64,000 bases of DNA. It comes from Thalassotalea fonticola. GTDB lineage: Bacteria; Pseudomonadota; Gammaproteobacteria; Enterobacterales; Alteromonadaceae. The stretch is taken from contig NZ_CP136600.1 in assembly GCF_032911225.1 (NCBI RefSeq), positions 3,348,001-3,412,000 of the forward strand. Reading direction: 5' to 3'. Every line of letters begins with the position of its first letter. Positions within the stretch are counted from its first letter, which is position 1. The position numbers and the translations under genes are program-made. The notes beneath the pieces are model-generated. The model had not been told where the DNA came from. It made no database searches and saw only the letters and a program-made list of their open reading frames with translations. Positions 15,035-22,260 of this stretch are shown in pieces.

Positions 15035-15191
15035 ATCGAATCACTCACTTGTAAATTGCAAAATTGCATGACAGGTCCTTGTTATAAATCAACAAGGGTT
15101 TGAATGTATAGGATTAGAATGCAAAATACCTGACGTCCTTATGACTTTTAGATGATTTTACCCTGACGGCGATAAACAGCATATTAAGTGC

Positions 15192-15291
15192 ATATAACGC
15201 TTTGCTAAGCGGCAATAAAATAGCTGGCTAAAATTAGCGAGGTACGAGCAAAAGCCAGCTGTTTTTTGTCCGTTTGAGCAACTTGTTATAA
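15192..15291. repeat. attC site 25
   Basis: ATATAAC...GTTATAA, major subtype with GCTGGCTAAAATTAGCGAGG. Confidence 0.92.
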
Positions 15292-15297
15292 ACAAAA

Positions 15298-16023
15298 TTA
15301 TTCCATTGTATAAACAACATAAACCGTTGCAGTAACACTCATTTCACCTATTTCAAAAATTCCAGGTGGAGGAGGTGGGACTCTACGTCGTTGCTCTGCA
15401 ACAGCATACGACTGACCATAAATTCTTTGTTCAGGTCTTAGGCTGTAAGAATTATCGTCTCTTGTTTTAAACTCTGAGATTGAGTGTACATCTTTGACTT
15501 TTTTATTCTGAAGCTCTGCAAGGTTTTCAGCTTTAACTCTTGCGTCTTTCAAAGCAAGCATAAGAGCTTTTTTCTTTAGTTCATTCTCATTTGATACTTC
15601 AACAGTGGATGATATTTTTGAAGTAATCCCAACATTAACTAAAATATCATTTAGTTGTGGATATTTTTTTAGATCTTTCAGGACGATATCTACATTACGA
15701 TTTACGCTTGTTCCTTTATCTATTTTTTTCCTATCTTCATATTCAAAAGCAGGATTTATTTGCAAAGGTGTAGCTGTTATATCACCTTTTTCAACATTTA
15801 ATTTTTTTACTGCTTCAAATAGTTTTAGCGACTTCTGATCTACTTCTGATTTTGCGACTTCCGCATCAAGATTAACTGCTCTTAAAGAAACTGAGACTTT
15901 TATTTGATCTGGAAAAACACCAAACTCAGATGTACCTTCTACGTAAATATGAGGTTCATTAGGGATAACTGAGGCAAGAGAAGTACAAGATATGAGAGAT
16001 AATACCAACAAAATTTTTTTCAT
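15298..16023 (-). CDS. SIMPL (DUF541) family periplasmic protein
   Basis: 241-residue SIMPL/DUF541 protein with a signal peptide ending SLA. The domain runs from HIYVEGTSEFGVFPDQIKV to the C-terminal MSVTATVYVVY strand, with the characteristic repeated helix KKKALMLALKDARVKAENLA. E. coli YggE is the known relative, linked to oxidative stress. A polyproline stretch RRRVPPPPPG occurs near the end. Start ATG 16023, with AAAGGATT upstream. Single-gene cassette. Confidence 0.88.
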   Translation of the reverse strand: MKKILLVLSLISCTSLASVIPNEPHIYVEGTSEFGVFPDQIKVSVSLRAVNLDAEVAKSEVDQKSLKLFEAVKKLNVEKGDITATPLQINPAFEYEDRKKIDKGTSVNRNVDIVLKDLKKYPQLNDILVNVGITSKISSTVEVSNENELKKKALMLALKDARVKAENLAELQNKKVKDVHSISEFKTRDDNSYSLRPEQRIYGQSYAVAEQRRRVPPPPPGIFEIGEMSVTATVYVVYTME

Positions 16024-16059
16024 AAATAATCCTTTAATAACACCCAAACTTTGATTTGC

Positions 16060-16160
16060 TTATAACGTCTCACTAAGAGGCTTTTTATAGTTGGTTATAA
16101 TGTAAAGCGAAGCGGAAACGAACCAACTATGAAAAGTCCTGCTTGATTGCCTTGTTATGT
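16060..16160. repeat. attC site 26
   Basis: TTATAAC...GTTATGT, major subtype variant (AGTTGGTTATAATGTAAAGCG). Confidence 0.9.
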
Positions 16161-16162
16161 GC

Positions 16163-16474
16163 TTATAGCCTTTGTAATTCTTTTGGTTCATAGCTAGTTA
16201 CTTCAACTTCACTTAGCTGTTTGCGTATATAAAACTCTACGGCTATAAATGCAAAAGGAACAATAGATGCTAAGAATACAAGCAACCAGACAATTACAGA
16301 CCAATTTCGTTTATGCGAAGCATGGAGGGATAAGATTAAATATGCAATGAATAAAGCACCATGCAAAGAGCCTAAATAAAACACATAATCTCGACTAATT
16401 ATACCAAGCGTGATACTCAATATAAGTAAATATGAAATTCCCTCGAACAGACTAGCTAACCTAAATACTTTCAA
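16163..16474 (-). CDS. DUF3817 family membrane protein
   Basis: 103 residues with three TM helices. It matches DUF3817 with FRLASLFEGISYLLIL, a YLGSLHGALFIAYL helix and HKRNWS before the third TM. Function unknown. Start TTG with AGAGAG upstream. The tail VTSYEPKELQRL is cytosolic. Single-gene cassette. Confidence 0.8.
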   Translation of the reverse strand: MKVFRLASLFEGISYLLILSITLGIISRDYVFYLGSLHGALFIAYLILSLHASHKRNWSVIVWLLVFLASIVPFAFIAVEFYIRKQLSEVEVTSYEPKELQRL

Positions 16475-16529
16475 CTTTACTCTCTCTAATAATTAAATTG
16501 TACATTCAGAACCTTACATGTTCAGGTGT

Positions 16530-16627
16530 ACATAACGCCCTAATAATGGGCAAAAAATTGTTTGCTAAAATGTTGAGGAACGAAAACAGCAAACTGTTTT
16601 TTGTCCTTATTAATTAGCTTGTTATGT
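16530..16627. repeat. attC site 27
   Basis: ACATAAC...GTTATGT; almost the same sequence as site 33. Confidence 0.92.
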
Positions 16628-16628
16628 G

Positions 16629-16934
16629 CTACAACTCCATAGCACGCTTTATAATACTTCGTTTAGATTTACATACAAGCCACAGGTTAGTTCTTAACTC
16701 AAAACCTAACTTGGCATCTTGTTCAGAGGCACCAGTAAAAGTTAATGAATCGTTGAAACTACCCATGCCACCATAAGCACCAAGAGAGTGAGAAATACTC
16801 TTCTGAGGTTTTCCCTTGTAAAGTAACTCCAATGACTTTCGGAAATAATTAGCCCAATGTTCTTCATTGTAAGCTCGAAGTAATTCGATGAGTTTCTCTA
16901 ACTTATTTTGATAATCAGAATAATCAGTTTTCAT
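16629..16934 (-). CDS. Hypothetical cassette protein, 101 residues
   Basis: Soluble, helical N terminus (YQNKLEKLIELLRAYNEEHWANYFRK), then a glycine-rich SLGAYGGMGSFNDSLTF motif and a helical C terminus LGFELRTNLWLVCKSKRSI. The G-GMGSFND pattern is seen in small proteins of unknown function I cannot name with certainty. ATG start. Single-gene cassette. Confidence 0.65.
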   Translation of the reverse strand: MKTDYSDYQNKLEKLIELLRAYNEEHWANYFRKSLELLYKGKPQKSISHSLGAYGGMGSFNDSLTFTGASEQDAKLGFELRTNLWLVCKSKRSIIKRAMEL

Positions 16935-16949
16935 CTAAACTCTAGTGGC

Positions 16950-17049
16950 ACATAACGCCCTGTTAATGGGCAAAATATAGTTGGCTAAAGTAATCGACGA
17001 AGGAGCAAAAGCCAACTGTATTTTGTCCTTGTTAAACAGCTTGTTATGT
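16950..17049. repeat. attC site 28
   Basis: ACATAAC...GTTATGT, major subtype; overlaps the next gene's stop. Confidence 0.92.
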
Positions 17050-17433
17050 ATATATTTTACCTAAGCCTGATATTATATCTTCACAAATAATGTCATATAT
17101 TTCGTCATAAAACATTATTTGAAAATGCTTACACTTAGATAAATGAATAGGTGAAAATGATTTAAGCCAAGCAGAGTCGACTATTTCATTTATAGCTGCA
17201 TTTGATTCACCAGTAGCAACAATATTCCCATGAACTTCATCTGTGGCCATTGCATATGCTTGAACACCAATTAATTTAATATGCTTAATTTGGGGCTCTA
17301 CATAATCGTCATCCGGATTAAAATACTCAAAGCCTTCAGGGATTACACCTGATGTTTTCCAAATAACATTTTGTGGTTCAGGGCCTCTTCCATCATGATA
17401 GAAAGATGACTCTAATATTGGATTTATACTCAT
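17044..17433 (-). CDS. Hypothetical cassette protein, 129 residues
   Basis: Acidic soluble protein without signal or TM segments. Visible segments are WKTSGVIPEGFEYFNPDDD, a central EVHGNIVATGES and a C-terminal helix FYDEIYDIICEDIISGLG. Layout (small, acidic, cytosolic) recalls immunity proteins, but that is not evidence enough to name it. ATG start. Single-gene cassette. Confidence 0.65.
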   Translation of the reverse strand: MSINPILESSFYHDGRGPEPQNVIWKTSGVIPEGFEYFNPDDDYVEPQIKHIKLIGVQAYAMATDEVHGNIVATGESNAAINEIVDSAWLKSFSPIHLSKCKHFQIMFYDEIYDIICEDIISGLGKIYT

Positions 17434-17445
17434 ACTTCCCTATAT

Positions 17446-17537
17446 ACATAACGCCTTGCTAAGCTGGAAATAATGGTTGGCTATAATCGCGAAGCGATGG
17501 CCAACTGTTATTTTTCCGTTTAAGCAACTTGTTATAT
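17446..17537. repeat. attC site 29, third subtype
   Basis: ACATAAC...GTTATAT with the GGTTGGCTATAATCGC...GCGATGGCCAAC arm also found in site 10. Confidence 0.92.
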
Positions 17538-18125
17538 TTATTTACAGTAATTTTCTATAACTTGATAATCGTTAACTTCGACTTTTGAGTATGTCTCAGG
17601 ACTGTTTTCTACAATTTCGAAAAGCTTCACTCCGCAGGTTTCTTTACCATTAGGTAATTCTACATAATCATAAATAGCTTCATAATTTGAGTTAGCCATA
17701 GGTGTAAAGGCTACAGCTTTACGACACCAAGAATATAAAGCCCCACCAGAATCCGTTTGACCTGGAGCGAAACCACTTATACCGACGCCATTAAATTGAA
17801 AGAAGAATTTATTCTCGGCAGGAATATAAATTTCATTTTGATGCGAATCGGTAATATCGTTGTTATATGCTGGCATATCAATACGATTTAAACTACGTAA
17901 AAGATTTACTTTAAAACCTAGAGTTGCAATCTGAGATAATCCTTCATCACGTGAACCTGTAGGTATACACTCTCGTGGGCTGCCTTCATCAACAAAATTA
18001 TTGTTACTTGGAATAGTAACCAAGCGTAACTTTGCATTAGCTGTATTTGGAATTTGCTGTAAATATTGATTATTCGCACAACCAGTTAAAGTAATAATAG
18101 CTAAACTCAATAAACTTTTTTTCAC
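17538..18125 (-). CDS. Lipoprotein of unknown function (GTG start)
   Basis: 195 residues. Starts at GTG 18125 (MKKSLLSLAIITLTGCANN), a clear lipoprotein signal with lipobox LTGC. The mature part is rich in aromatic strands (NKFFFQFNGVGISGF) and contains cysteines in SPRECIP, YSWCRK, ETCGV and the C-terminal ENYCK. Family not recognised. The reading frame is open upstream through attC 30, but that is not coding. Single-gene cassette. Confidence 0.65.
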   Translation of the reverse strand: MKKSLLSLAIITLTGCANNQYLQQIPNTANAKLRLVTIPSNNNFVDEGSPRECIPTGSRDEGLSQIATLGFKVNLLRSLNRIDMPAYNNDITDSHQNEIYIPAENKFFFQFNGVGISGFAPGQTDSGGALYSWCRKAVAFTPMANSNYEAIYDYVELPNGKETCGVKLFEIVENSPETYSKVEVNDYQVIENYCK

Positions 18126-18155
18126 CTTGAAAAATTCTCCATAATTAGAATATAA

Positions 18156-18255
18156 ATATAACGCCCTGCTAAGGGGCTGATAATAGTTGGCTAAAATGTG
18201 CGAGGAACGAAGCGCAGCCAACTATTAGCAGTCCGTTTTGAGCAGCTTGTTAGTA
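18156..18255. repeat. attC site 30
   Basis: ATATAAC...GTTAGTA; interior nearly identical to the intact part of site 24. Confidence 0.92.
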
Positions 18256-18603
18256 TTACTTATACTCAAGGTCTTTAAATTTCTTAGTATTTTTAAAGCT
18301 TATTATAAAGGTTGGAATACCCCAAACCGCTAATAATTTACCAGAATGTTCAGGTACAAAAAAAGCTACTGTTGCAATACAAAACCCTATTAAGAACGCT
18401 ATGAGCATGAATTTTTGGAAACCTTCGACTTTTGCTCTGTAAAACTTAAACACAGGATCTAAGTAAAATGATACAACAAAAATTAAAGAAGCAATTACCC
18501 CTATCTCCCAATATCCCTTACCAAGAGTAACAACGGACAATAAAAGTAAACCGAATGGATAATTCGCTAACCTTGAATTTACACGTTTAGAGTTTGAATT
18601 AAT
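18256..18603 (-). CDS. Four-TM membrane protein, probable ATT start
   Basis: About 115 residues with four hydrophobic segments (FGLLLLSVVTLG, GVIASLIFVVSFYL, MLIAFLIGFCIATVAFFV and LAVWGIPTFIISF). No family recognised. No ATG, GTG or TTG is placed well; the best start is ATT at 18603, nine bases after AGGAG, giving INSNSKRVNSRLANYPF. Single-gene cassette. Confidence 0.55.
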   Translation of the reverse strand: MNSNSKRVNSRLANYPFGLLLLSVVTLGKGYWEIGVIASLIFVVSFYLDPVFKFYRAKVEGFQKFMLIAFLIGFCIATVAFFVPEHSGKLLAVWGIPTFIISFKNTKKFKDLEYK

Positions 18604-18621
18604 AGCTGAACTCTCCTGTAA

Positions 18622-18721
18622 TACTAACGCCCCACTAAGAGGCAAATATTGCTTGGCTAAAATCTGGAACGCAGTGACAAAAGCCAAGCTTTATTTGTCC
18701 TGCTTGAGTGCCTTGTTATGT
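18622..18721. repeat. attC site 31
   Basis: TACTAAC...GTTATGT; loop CTGGAACGCAGTGACAAAAGCC shared with site 23. Confidence 0.92.
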
Positions 18722-19050
18722 GTGTTTTTAACTAACCACCAGTTATATATAACAGATATTTTTAAAGGTACTACTAGAGCCAAAATTGTATAAAAAACAA
18801 TACCATAAATTTTTGAAACTGTTGCATCTTTATCCTGGGATAGTTCCATATAGGAAGATAATGATTCAGCTAGTTTTTCTTTAGGTAAAGTCATTAATTC
18901 GGCTTGACTCAACTCTATAAAGTGATGATTTTCAATATTCCCAATTGCTGCCAAGTGGTAATAGATCGCTGCAAGCTTAATTCCATTAGCTAAGGCTAAG
19001 GCTGAACAAACTGATATTAATATAAAAACTATACGTTGAGTTTTAGTCAT
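18691..19050 (-). CDS. Two-TM protein, tail encoded by attC
   Basis: 119 residues: an N-terminal TM (IVFILISVCSALALANGIKLA), a polar helical middle (SQAELMTLPKEKLAESLSSYMELSQ) and a second TM (YGIVFYTILALVVPLKISV). ATG 19050. The C-terminal residues (THNKALKQDK) are encoded by the right half of its own attC, so the gene ends 30 bases inside the recombination site. No family recognised. Confidence 0.65.
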   Translation of the reverse strand: MTKTQRIVFILISVCSALALANGIKLAAIYYHLAAIGNIENHHFIELSQAELMTLPKEKLAESLSSYMELSQDKDATVSKIYGIVFYTILALVVPLKISVIYNWWLVKNTHNKALKQDK

Positions 19051-19062
19051 AACCTTAGATAC

Positions 19063-19160
19063 ACATAACGCCCTGTTAATGGGCAAAATTTAGTTGGCTA
19101 AAATGTTGAGGAACGAAAACAGCCAACTATGTTTTGTCCCTCTTGAACAGCTTGTTATAC
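19063..19160. repeat. attC site 32
   Basis: ACATAAC...GTTATAC, major subtype. Confidence 0.92.
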
Positions 19161-19169
19161 GTATTTACG

Positions 19170-19463
19170 CTACTCGCTGTTTTTATTATTTTTCAATTTA
19201 GGCTTCGGTCGCCACAATACGGGTTTTTTAATAAATTGAGGCTTACGCCATTTAATCAGTGAAATGGCTAATTCAACAAGCCACAAAATAAACCAAAGTA
19301 TGACTTCTAAGAATAAAACGACTAGTAAAGCACCCAAATCAATCAAGGAAAGTGTTTCACCTGCAGCGACAAAAAATCCTGCAATAAATTCAACAAAGGC
19401 AGATATTAAAGCGAATACTGCTTCTGCTATTGCAGTAACTATTGAAAACAATCCTTCGAGCAA
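19170..19463 (-). CDS. Small hydrophobic membrane protein
   Basis: 97 residues. Two long hydrophobic stretches (residues about 1-35 and 40-70, VVLFLEVILWFILWLVELAISL) followed by a strongly basic tail KKPVLWRPKPKLKNNKN. No family recognised. TTG start, with AGGA about nine bases upstream. Cassette gene in the same orientation as all others. Confidence 0.6.
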   Translation of the reverse strand: MLEGLFSIVTAIAEAVFALISAFVEFIAGFFVAAGETLSLIDLGALLVVLFLEVILWFILWLVELAISLIKWRKPQFIKKPVLWRPKPKLKNNKNSE

Positions 19464-19482
19464 TGCACATTATCCTTGATAC

Positions 19483-19580
19483 GTATAACGCCCTAATAAT
19501 GGGCAAAAAATAGTTTGCTAAAATGTTGAGGAACGAAAACAGCAAACTGTTTTTTGTCCTTATTAATTAGCTTGTTATAT
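19483..19580. repeat. attC site 33
   Basis: GTATAAC...GTTATAT; near-identical to site 27. Confidence 0.92.
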
Positions 19581-20342
19581 TTCACTTGGCTCTACTGCCT
19601 TGATACTAAAATTAGGGGTAATCGCTTTTGTAGCAGGTCTTGACCTATTTTCAGACGGAAAGCGCCAAATGTTAAAGTCTTTATTGGGATATGTATCATA
19701 AACCAGTTGATCCCAACTAAGCATATTTGCCATTTTAATGAATGTGGCTTCTTTTGCTACAGATAAACTTAACTTAGGGTTTAGGAATTTCATGTAACCT
19801 GAGTTTACTGCACCAGTTAAGATATCTACGACTTGTAAACCAAGGTGCTCTTTTGAATCATTCATTGTTACTTCTTGAATGGTTCTATCTGAGCCAAGTT
19901 TTGCCAACATATTGTTAGCAACTATACCAATAACTTCATCGTTCTTTTTATACTTGTCACACTTTTGATCTATCAAAACGATAAGTTTTGATTTTACTTG
20001 TTTTGCAGTGTTTTTTAATAAGTAGGTGTAAGTTTGATAAAATGCTTTTTCTCTATCTGATTTCCAGTTGTTGTAAATAGATTTTTCAACAACGATAGAG
20101 TGAAAACAACACGAACTTCTCAGAACCATTGAGAGGAGATCTACACAGATATTTGCTTGCCCAGCACTATTCTTAATTTTTGACCACTTTAGTTCGCCAA
20201 CAATCCCATGTTTTTTCTTTAAATCAAGAACGTATTTATTGAACTCGTCAACCTTAGATTTTGGGACACAGAGCAAACCAATAGAGTAACAGCGGTCACT
20301 TCCTGTCGTTCCACTTTCGTCTCCGTATACTAGATAGTCCAA
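19575..20342 (-). CDS. DUF3800 domain protein
   Basis: 255 residues with the DUF3800 hallmarks: YLVYGDESGTTGSDRCYSIGLL at the N terminus, a LIVLIDQKCDK strand and a QVVDILTGAVNSG helix with conserved Asp. The family has a predicted RNase H-like fold with acidic metal site; its role is unproven. Start is TTG 20342, with CGGAGG five to six bases upstream; the upstream open frame crosses attC 34. Single-gene cassette. Confidence 0.85.
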   Translation of the reverse strand: MDYLVYGDESGTTGSDRCYSIGLLCVPKSKVDEFNKYVLDLKKKHGIVGELKWSKIKNSAGQANICVDLLSMVLRSSCCFHSIVVEKSIYNNWKSDREKAFYQTYTYLLKNTAKQVKSKLIVLIDQKCDKYKKNDEVIGIVANNMLAKLGSDRTIQEVTMNDSKEHLGLQVVDILTGAVNSGYMKFLNPKLSLSVAKEATFIKMANMLSWDQLVYDTYPNKDFNIWRFPSENRSRPATKAITPNFSIKAVEPSEI

Positions 20343-20366
20343 GTGAGCCTCCGTACTCTCTGTGAA

Positions 20367-20467
20367 ATATAACGCCTTACTAAGAGGCAAATAATATTGG
20401 CATTGCTTTTGCGCTTTTTGCAAAAACCATGACGATGTTATTTGTCCTTTTGAGTAACTTGTTAGGC
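20367..20467. repeat. attC site 34
   Basis: ATATAAC...GTTAGGC, minor subtype (CTTTTGCGCTTTTTGCAAAAACC). Confidence 0.92.
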
Positions 20468-20911
20468 ATACTTTTCACTTTCTTTCCAATTATACAGTGC
20501 TTCATCATTGAGATACTTACCTTTAAGTTCGTACCATTTCGAAAGTGTTAAAATCCATTGTTTATGTCTAATTGAAGCTGAATTAGCTTCAATCTTTAAC
20601 TCATTATCACCTGTTTTTTCAGCTTCATATAGAGCATCTAACCGATATGAGTCCCAAAACTCTTTTCTATCTCTGCGGTTTGAAAAGTAAAAGTCGATAG
20701 CTCCTCTAATTGAAATTAAAACTCCAATCGACTTCCCATCTTCGAAAAGTTCGTTAATCGTTTTTTCGAACAAATCAACAAGGTTATCTAGATCAAAAAC
20801 ATCATTTGAATCAAACCCAGGTAAATTTACGACCAACATAAAAGCAATATCACTTTTATGTGCTGGAATTAGTGAAGAAAACCAAGAATTAAAATGATTA
20901 AGTGGACTCAT
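20462..20911 (-). CDS. Hypothetical cytosolic cassette protein
   Basis: 149 residues, helical. The N-terminal half has FMLVVNLPGFDSNDVFDLDNL; the C-terminal half is charged (RRDRKEFWDSYRLDALYEAEKTG), ending LSKWYELKGKYLNDEALYNW. No family recognised. ATG with GGAGAATT upstream. Second cassette from attI. Confidence 0.65.
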   Translation of the reverse strand: MSPLNHFNSWFSSLIPAHKSDIAFMLVVNLPGFDSNDVFDLDNLVDLFEKTINELFEDGKSIGVLISIRGAIDFYFSNRRDRKEFWDSYRLDALYEAEKTGDNELKIEANSASIRHKQWILTLSKWYELKGKYLNDEALYNWKESEKYA

Positions 20912-20925
20912 AATTCTCCATGTAT

Positions 20926-21023
20926 GCCTAACGCCCCAATAAGAGGCTAAAAATTGTTTGCTAAAATGTTGAGGAACGAAAACAGCAAACTGTTTTTAGT
21001 CCTTCTTGATTGGCTTGTTAACT
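20926..21023. repeat. attC site 35, of the attI-proximal cassette
   Basis: GCCTAAC...GTTAACT. The right arm TTGTTAACTTGCCA is the exact reverse complement of TGGCAAGTTAAC at 21436-21447, which marks where this cassette joins attI. Confidence 0.92.
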
Positions 21024-21427
21024 TGCCATTTAAACTTTTCTGATACTGGTCCAATAAAGCACATAGCTATTAACGCACCCTGCATCATCTGGACAGACCA
21101 CTCTAAATCGGTTACCCAATTAAGTTCATAGCCCCAACCCTTAGTATGCAATAAGGGGCCCGAAATACTAAAGATAAGAAAGCCCCATTTTCCGATATTA
21201 TTGTGAATTGCCAATAAAGCTAAAGATATAAAAGCCAATGCTTTACGAATATCATATACATACAATAATATATCGTCAGATAGTAACCAATGAGGCATAG
21301 GTTGCATCATCCAGTAGTTTACTACTTGGTAAGGTATTATTGATTCATCATTATTGAAATACCAAACTGATATTAAATAAGCTGTAAAAACAGCAATAAA
21401 CAATCTAAAAACGGAATTAATACTCAT
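20996..21427 (-). CDS. Membrane protein, first cassette after attI
   Basis: 143 residues with four probable TM segments (LFIAVFTAYLISVWYF, ALAFISLALLAIH, WGFLIFSISGPLL and MMQGALIAMCFIGPV). No family recognised. ATG start. Its last nine codons are encoded by its attC. As the cassette nearest attI it is, by the usual integron logic, the most recent insertion and the one closest to any cassette promoter. Confidence 0.65.
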   Translation of the reverse strand: MSINSVFRLFIAVFTAYLISVWYFNNDESIIPYQVVNYWMMQPMPHWLLSDDILLYVYDIRKALAFISLALLAIHNNIGKWGFLIFSISGPLLHTKGWGYELNWVTDLEWSVQMMQGALIAMCFIGPVSEKFKWQVNKPIKKD

Positions 21428-21435
21428 AGCTTCCC

Positions 21436-21500
21436 TGGCAAGTTAACAGCTTAATAGAAGGATATTACCTACATTTACCAGTGCAGTTAACCCATTCTAA
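21436..21500. other. Putative attI region
   Basis: The first cassette begins at the GTTAAC core at 21442-21447 (minus strand GTTAACTTGCCAGGG). Upstream on the minus strand is a second core-like GGGTTAACTGCACTGG (about 21478-21493), in direct orientation, as expected for attI accessory sites. The assignment comes from cassette-end pairing, not homology. Confidence 0.5.
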
Positions 21501-21640
21501 ATTTTAAAAATATATTTTACTTTATCGTTATTTCAATATTTATCAAACAGTTAATTTTACATGTTCATTAATTACATTTTTATACCTACGTTTCTATGTT
21601 GAAATGGAGGTGTTGTGCTTTTTGTCACATTAAATAAATT

Positions 21641-22192
21641 TTAATTAATTATTTTTGCCGGGTTTCCAACAACAGATACATCTTCTGGTATGTCTTTGGT
21701 TACAACACTACCAGCGCCAATAATACTTCGCGCGCCAATTGTTACTCCTGGTAAAATTATGGCGCCACCGCCAATCCACACATCGTCACCTATATTTATC
21801 TGTTTTGCTGATTCAAAAAATTTGCGACGTTCATTCGCATCTTTGGGGTGTATAGAAGTATAAATTTGTACCGCAGGGCCAATAAATACATTGTTGCCTA
21901 TGGTTACTTTGGCAGCGTCTAGTACTACGCAATTAAAATTAAAAAATACTTGTTTGCCAAGTTCTATGTTGCTGCCGTAGTCACAATAAAAAGGCGGCTC
22001 TATCCACACTTGTACTTTTTTCTTAAAGAGTGCTTTTAGTAATTCTCGGCGCTGCTTTGTATCTTGCGGAGCAGAGTCATTAAACTGTTTTAGAGTAGTT
22101 TTGCATTCTTCTCGTTCTGCGCTTAATTGTCGATCAAGTGGGTTGTATTGTTCGCCGGCGAGCATTTTTTGTTTTTCAGATTTGAAGGTCAT
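21641..22192 (-). CDS. Sugar O-acetyltransferase (Maa/LacA-like)
   Basis: 183-residue left-handed-beta-helix acetyltransferase of the maltose/galactoside O-acetyltransferase group. The N-terminal Maa domain is visible (KSEKQKMLAGEQYNPLDRQL), followed by hexapeptide repeats and the signature IGDDVWIGGGAIILPGVTIG. The catalytic His is in YTSIHPKD. It transfers acetyl from acetyl-CoA to a sugar hydroxyl in the cytosol. It sits between attI and intI, and I find no attC on its left, so it does not look like a cassette. Confidence 0.9.
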   Translation of the reverse strand: MTFKSEKQKMLAGEQYNPLDRQLSAEREECKTTLKQFNDSAPQDTKQRRELLKALFKKKVQVWIEPPFYCDYGSNIELGKQVFFNFNCVVLDAAKVTIGNNVFIGPAVQIYTSIHPKDANERRKFFESAKQINIGDDVWIGGGAIILPGVTIGARSIIGAGSVVTKDIPEDVSVVGNPAKIIN

Positions 22193-22260
22193 GTCTAGTT
22201 ATCTACAAATTAAATTTATCGACTATACTGATAGTGATTAATTGAAAAGGAATTCAAATT
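22193..22260. promoter_or_regulatory. Divergent promoter region of intI and acetyltransferase
   Basis: 68 bp, AT-rich. For intI, TATACT (about 22224-22229) is a possible -10, and AAAAGGAA gives the ribosome site nine bases before ATG. No CTGT-N8-ACAG LexA box is visible, unlike many integron integrase promoters. Confidence 0.4.

Noticed and set aside
15060..15105. Hairpin CTTGTTATAAATCAACAAG as an attC remnant
   Set aside because: It resembles the attC right end (GTCCTTGTTATA) but has no left core and lies upstream of the esterase start; it may be chance.
19264..19479. Plus-strand ORF within the hydrophobic cassette gene
   Set aside because: Ser/Thr/Lys/Ala-rich shadow of a hydrophobic minus-strand protein; wrong orientation for a cassette and no ribosome site.
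598..21023. CRISPR-like regular repeats
   Set aside because: The repeats are about 100 bp with conserved outer cores and variable arms, and the spacing is whole genes, not 30-40 bp spacers. They are attC sites.
22193..22260. LexA-controlled intI promoter
   Set aside because: No CTGT-N8-ACAG match is visible, so SOS control cannot be claimed.
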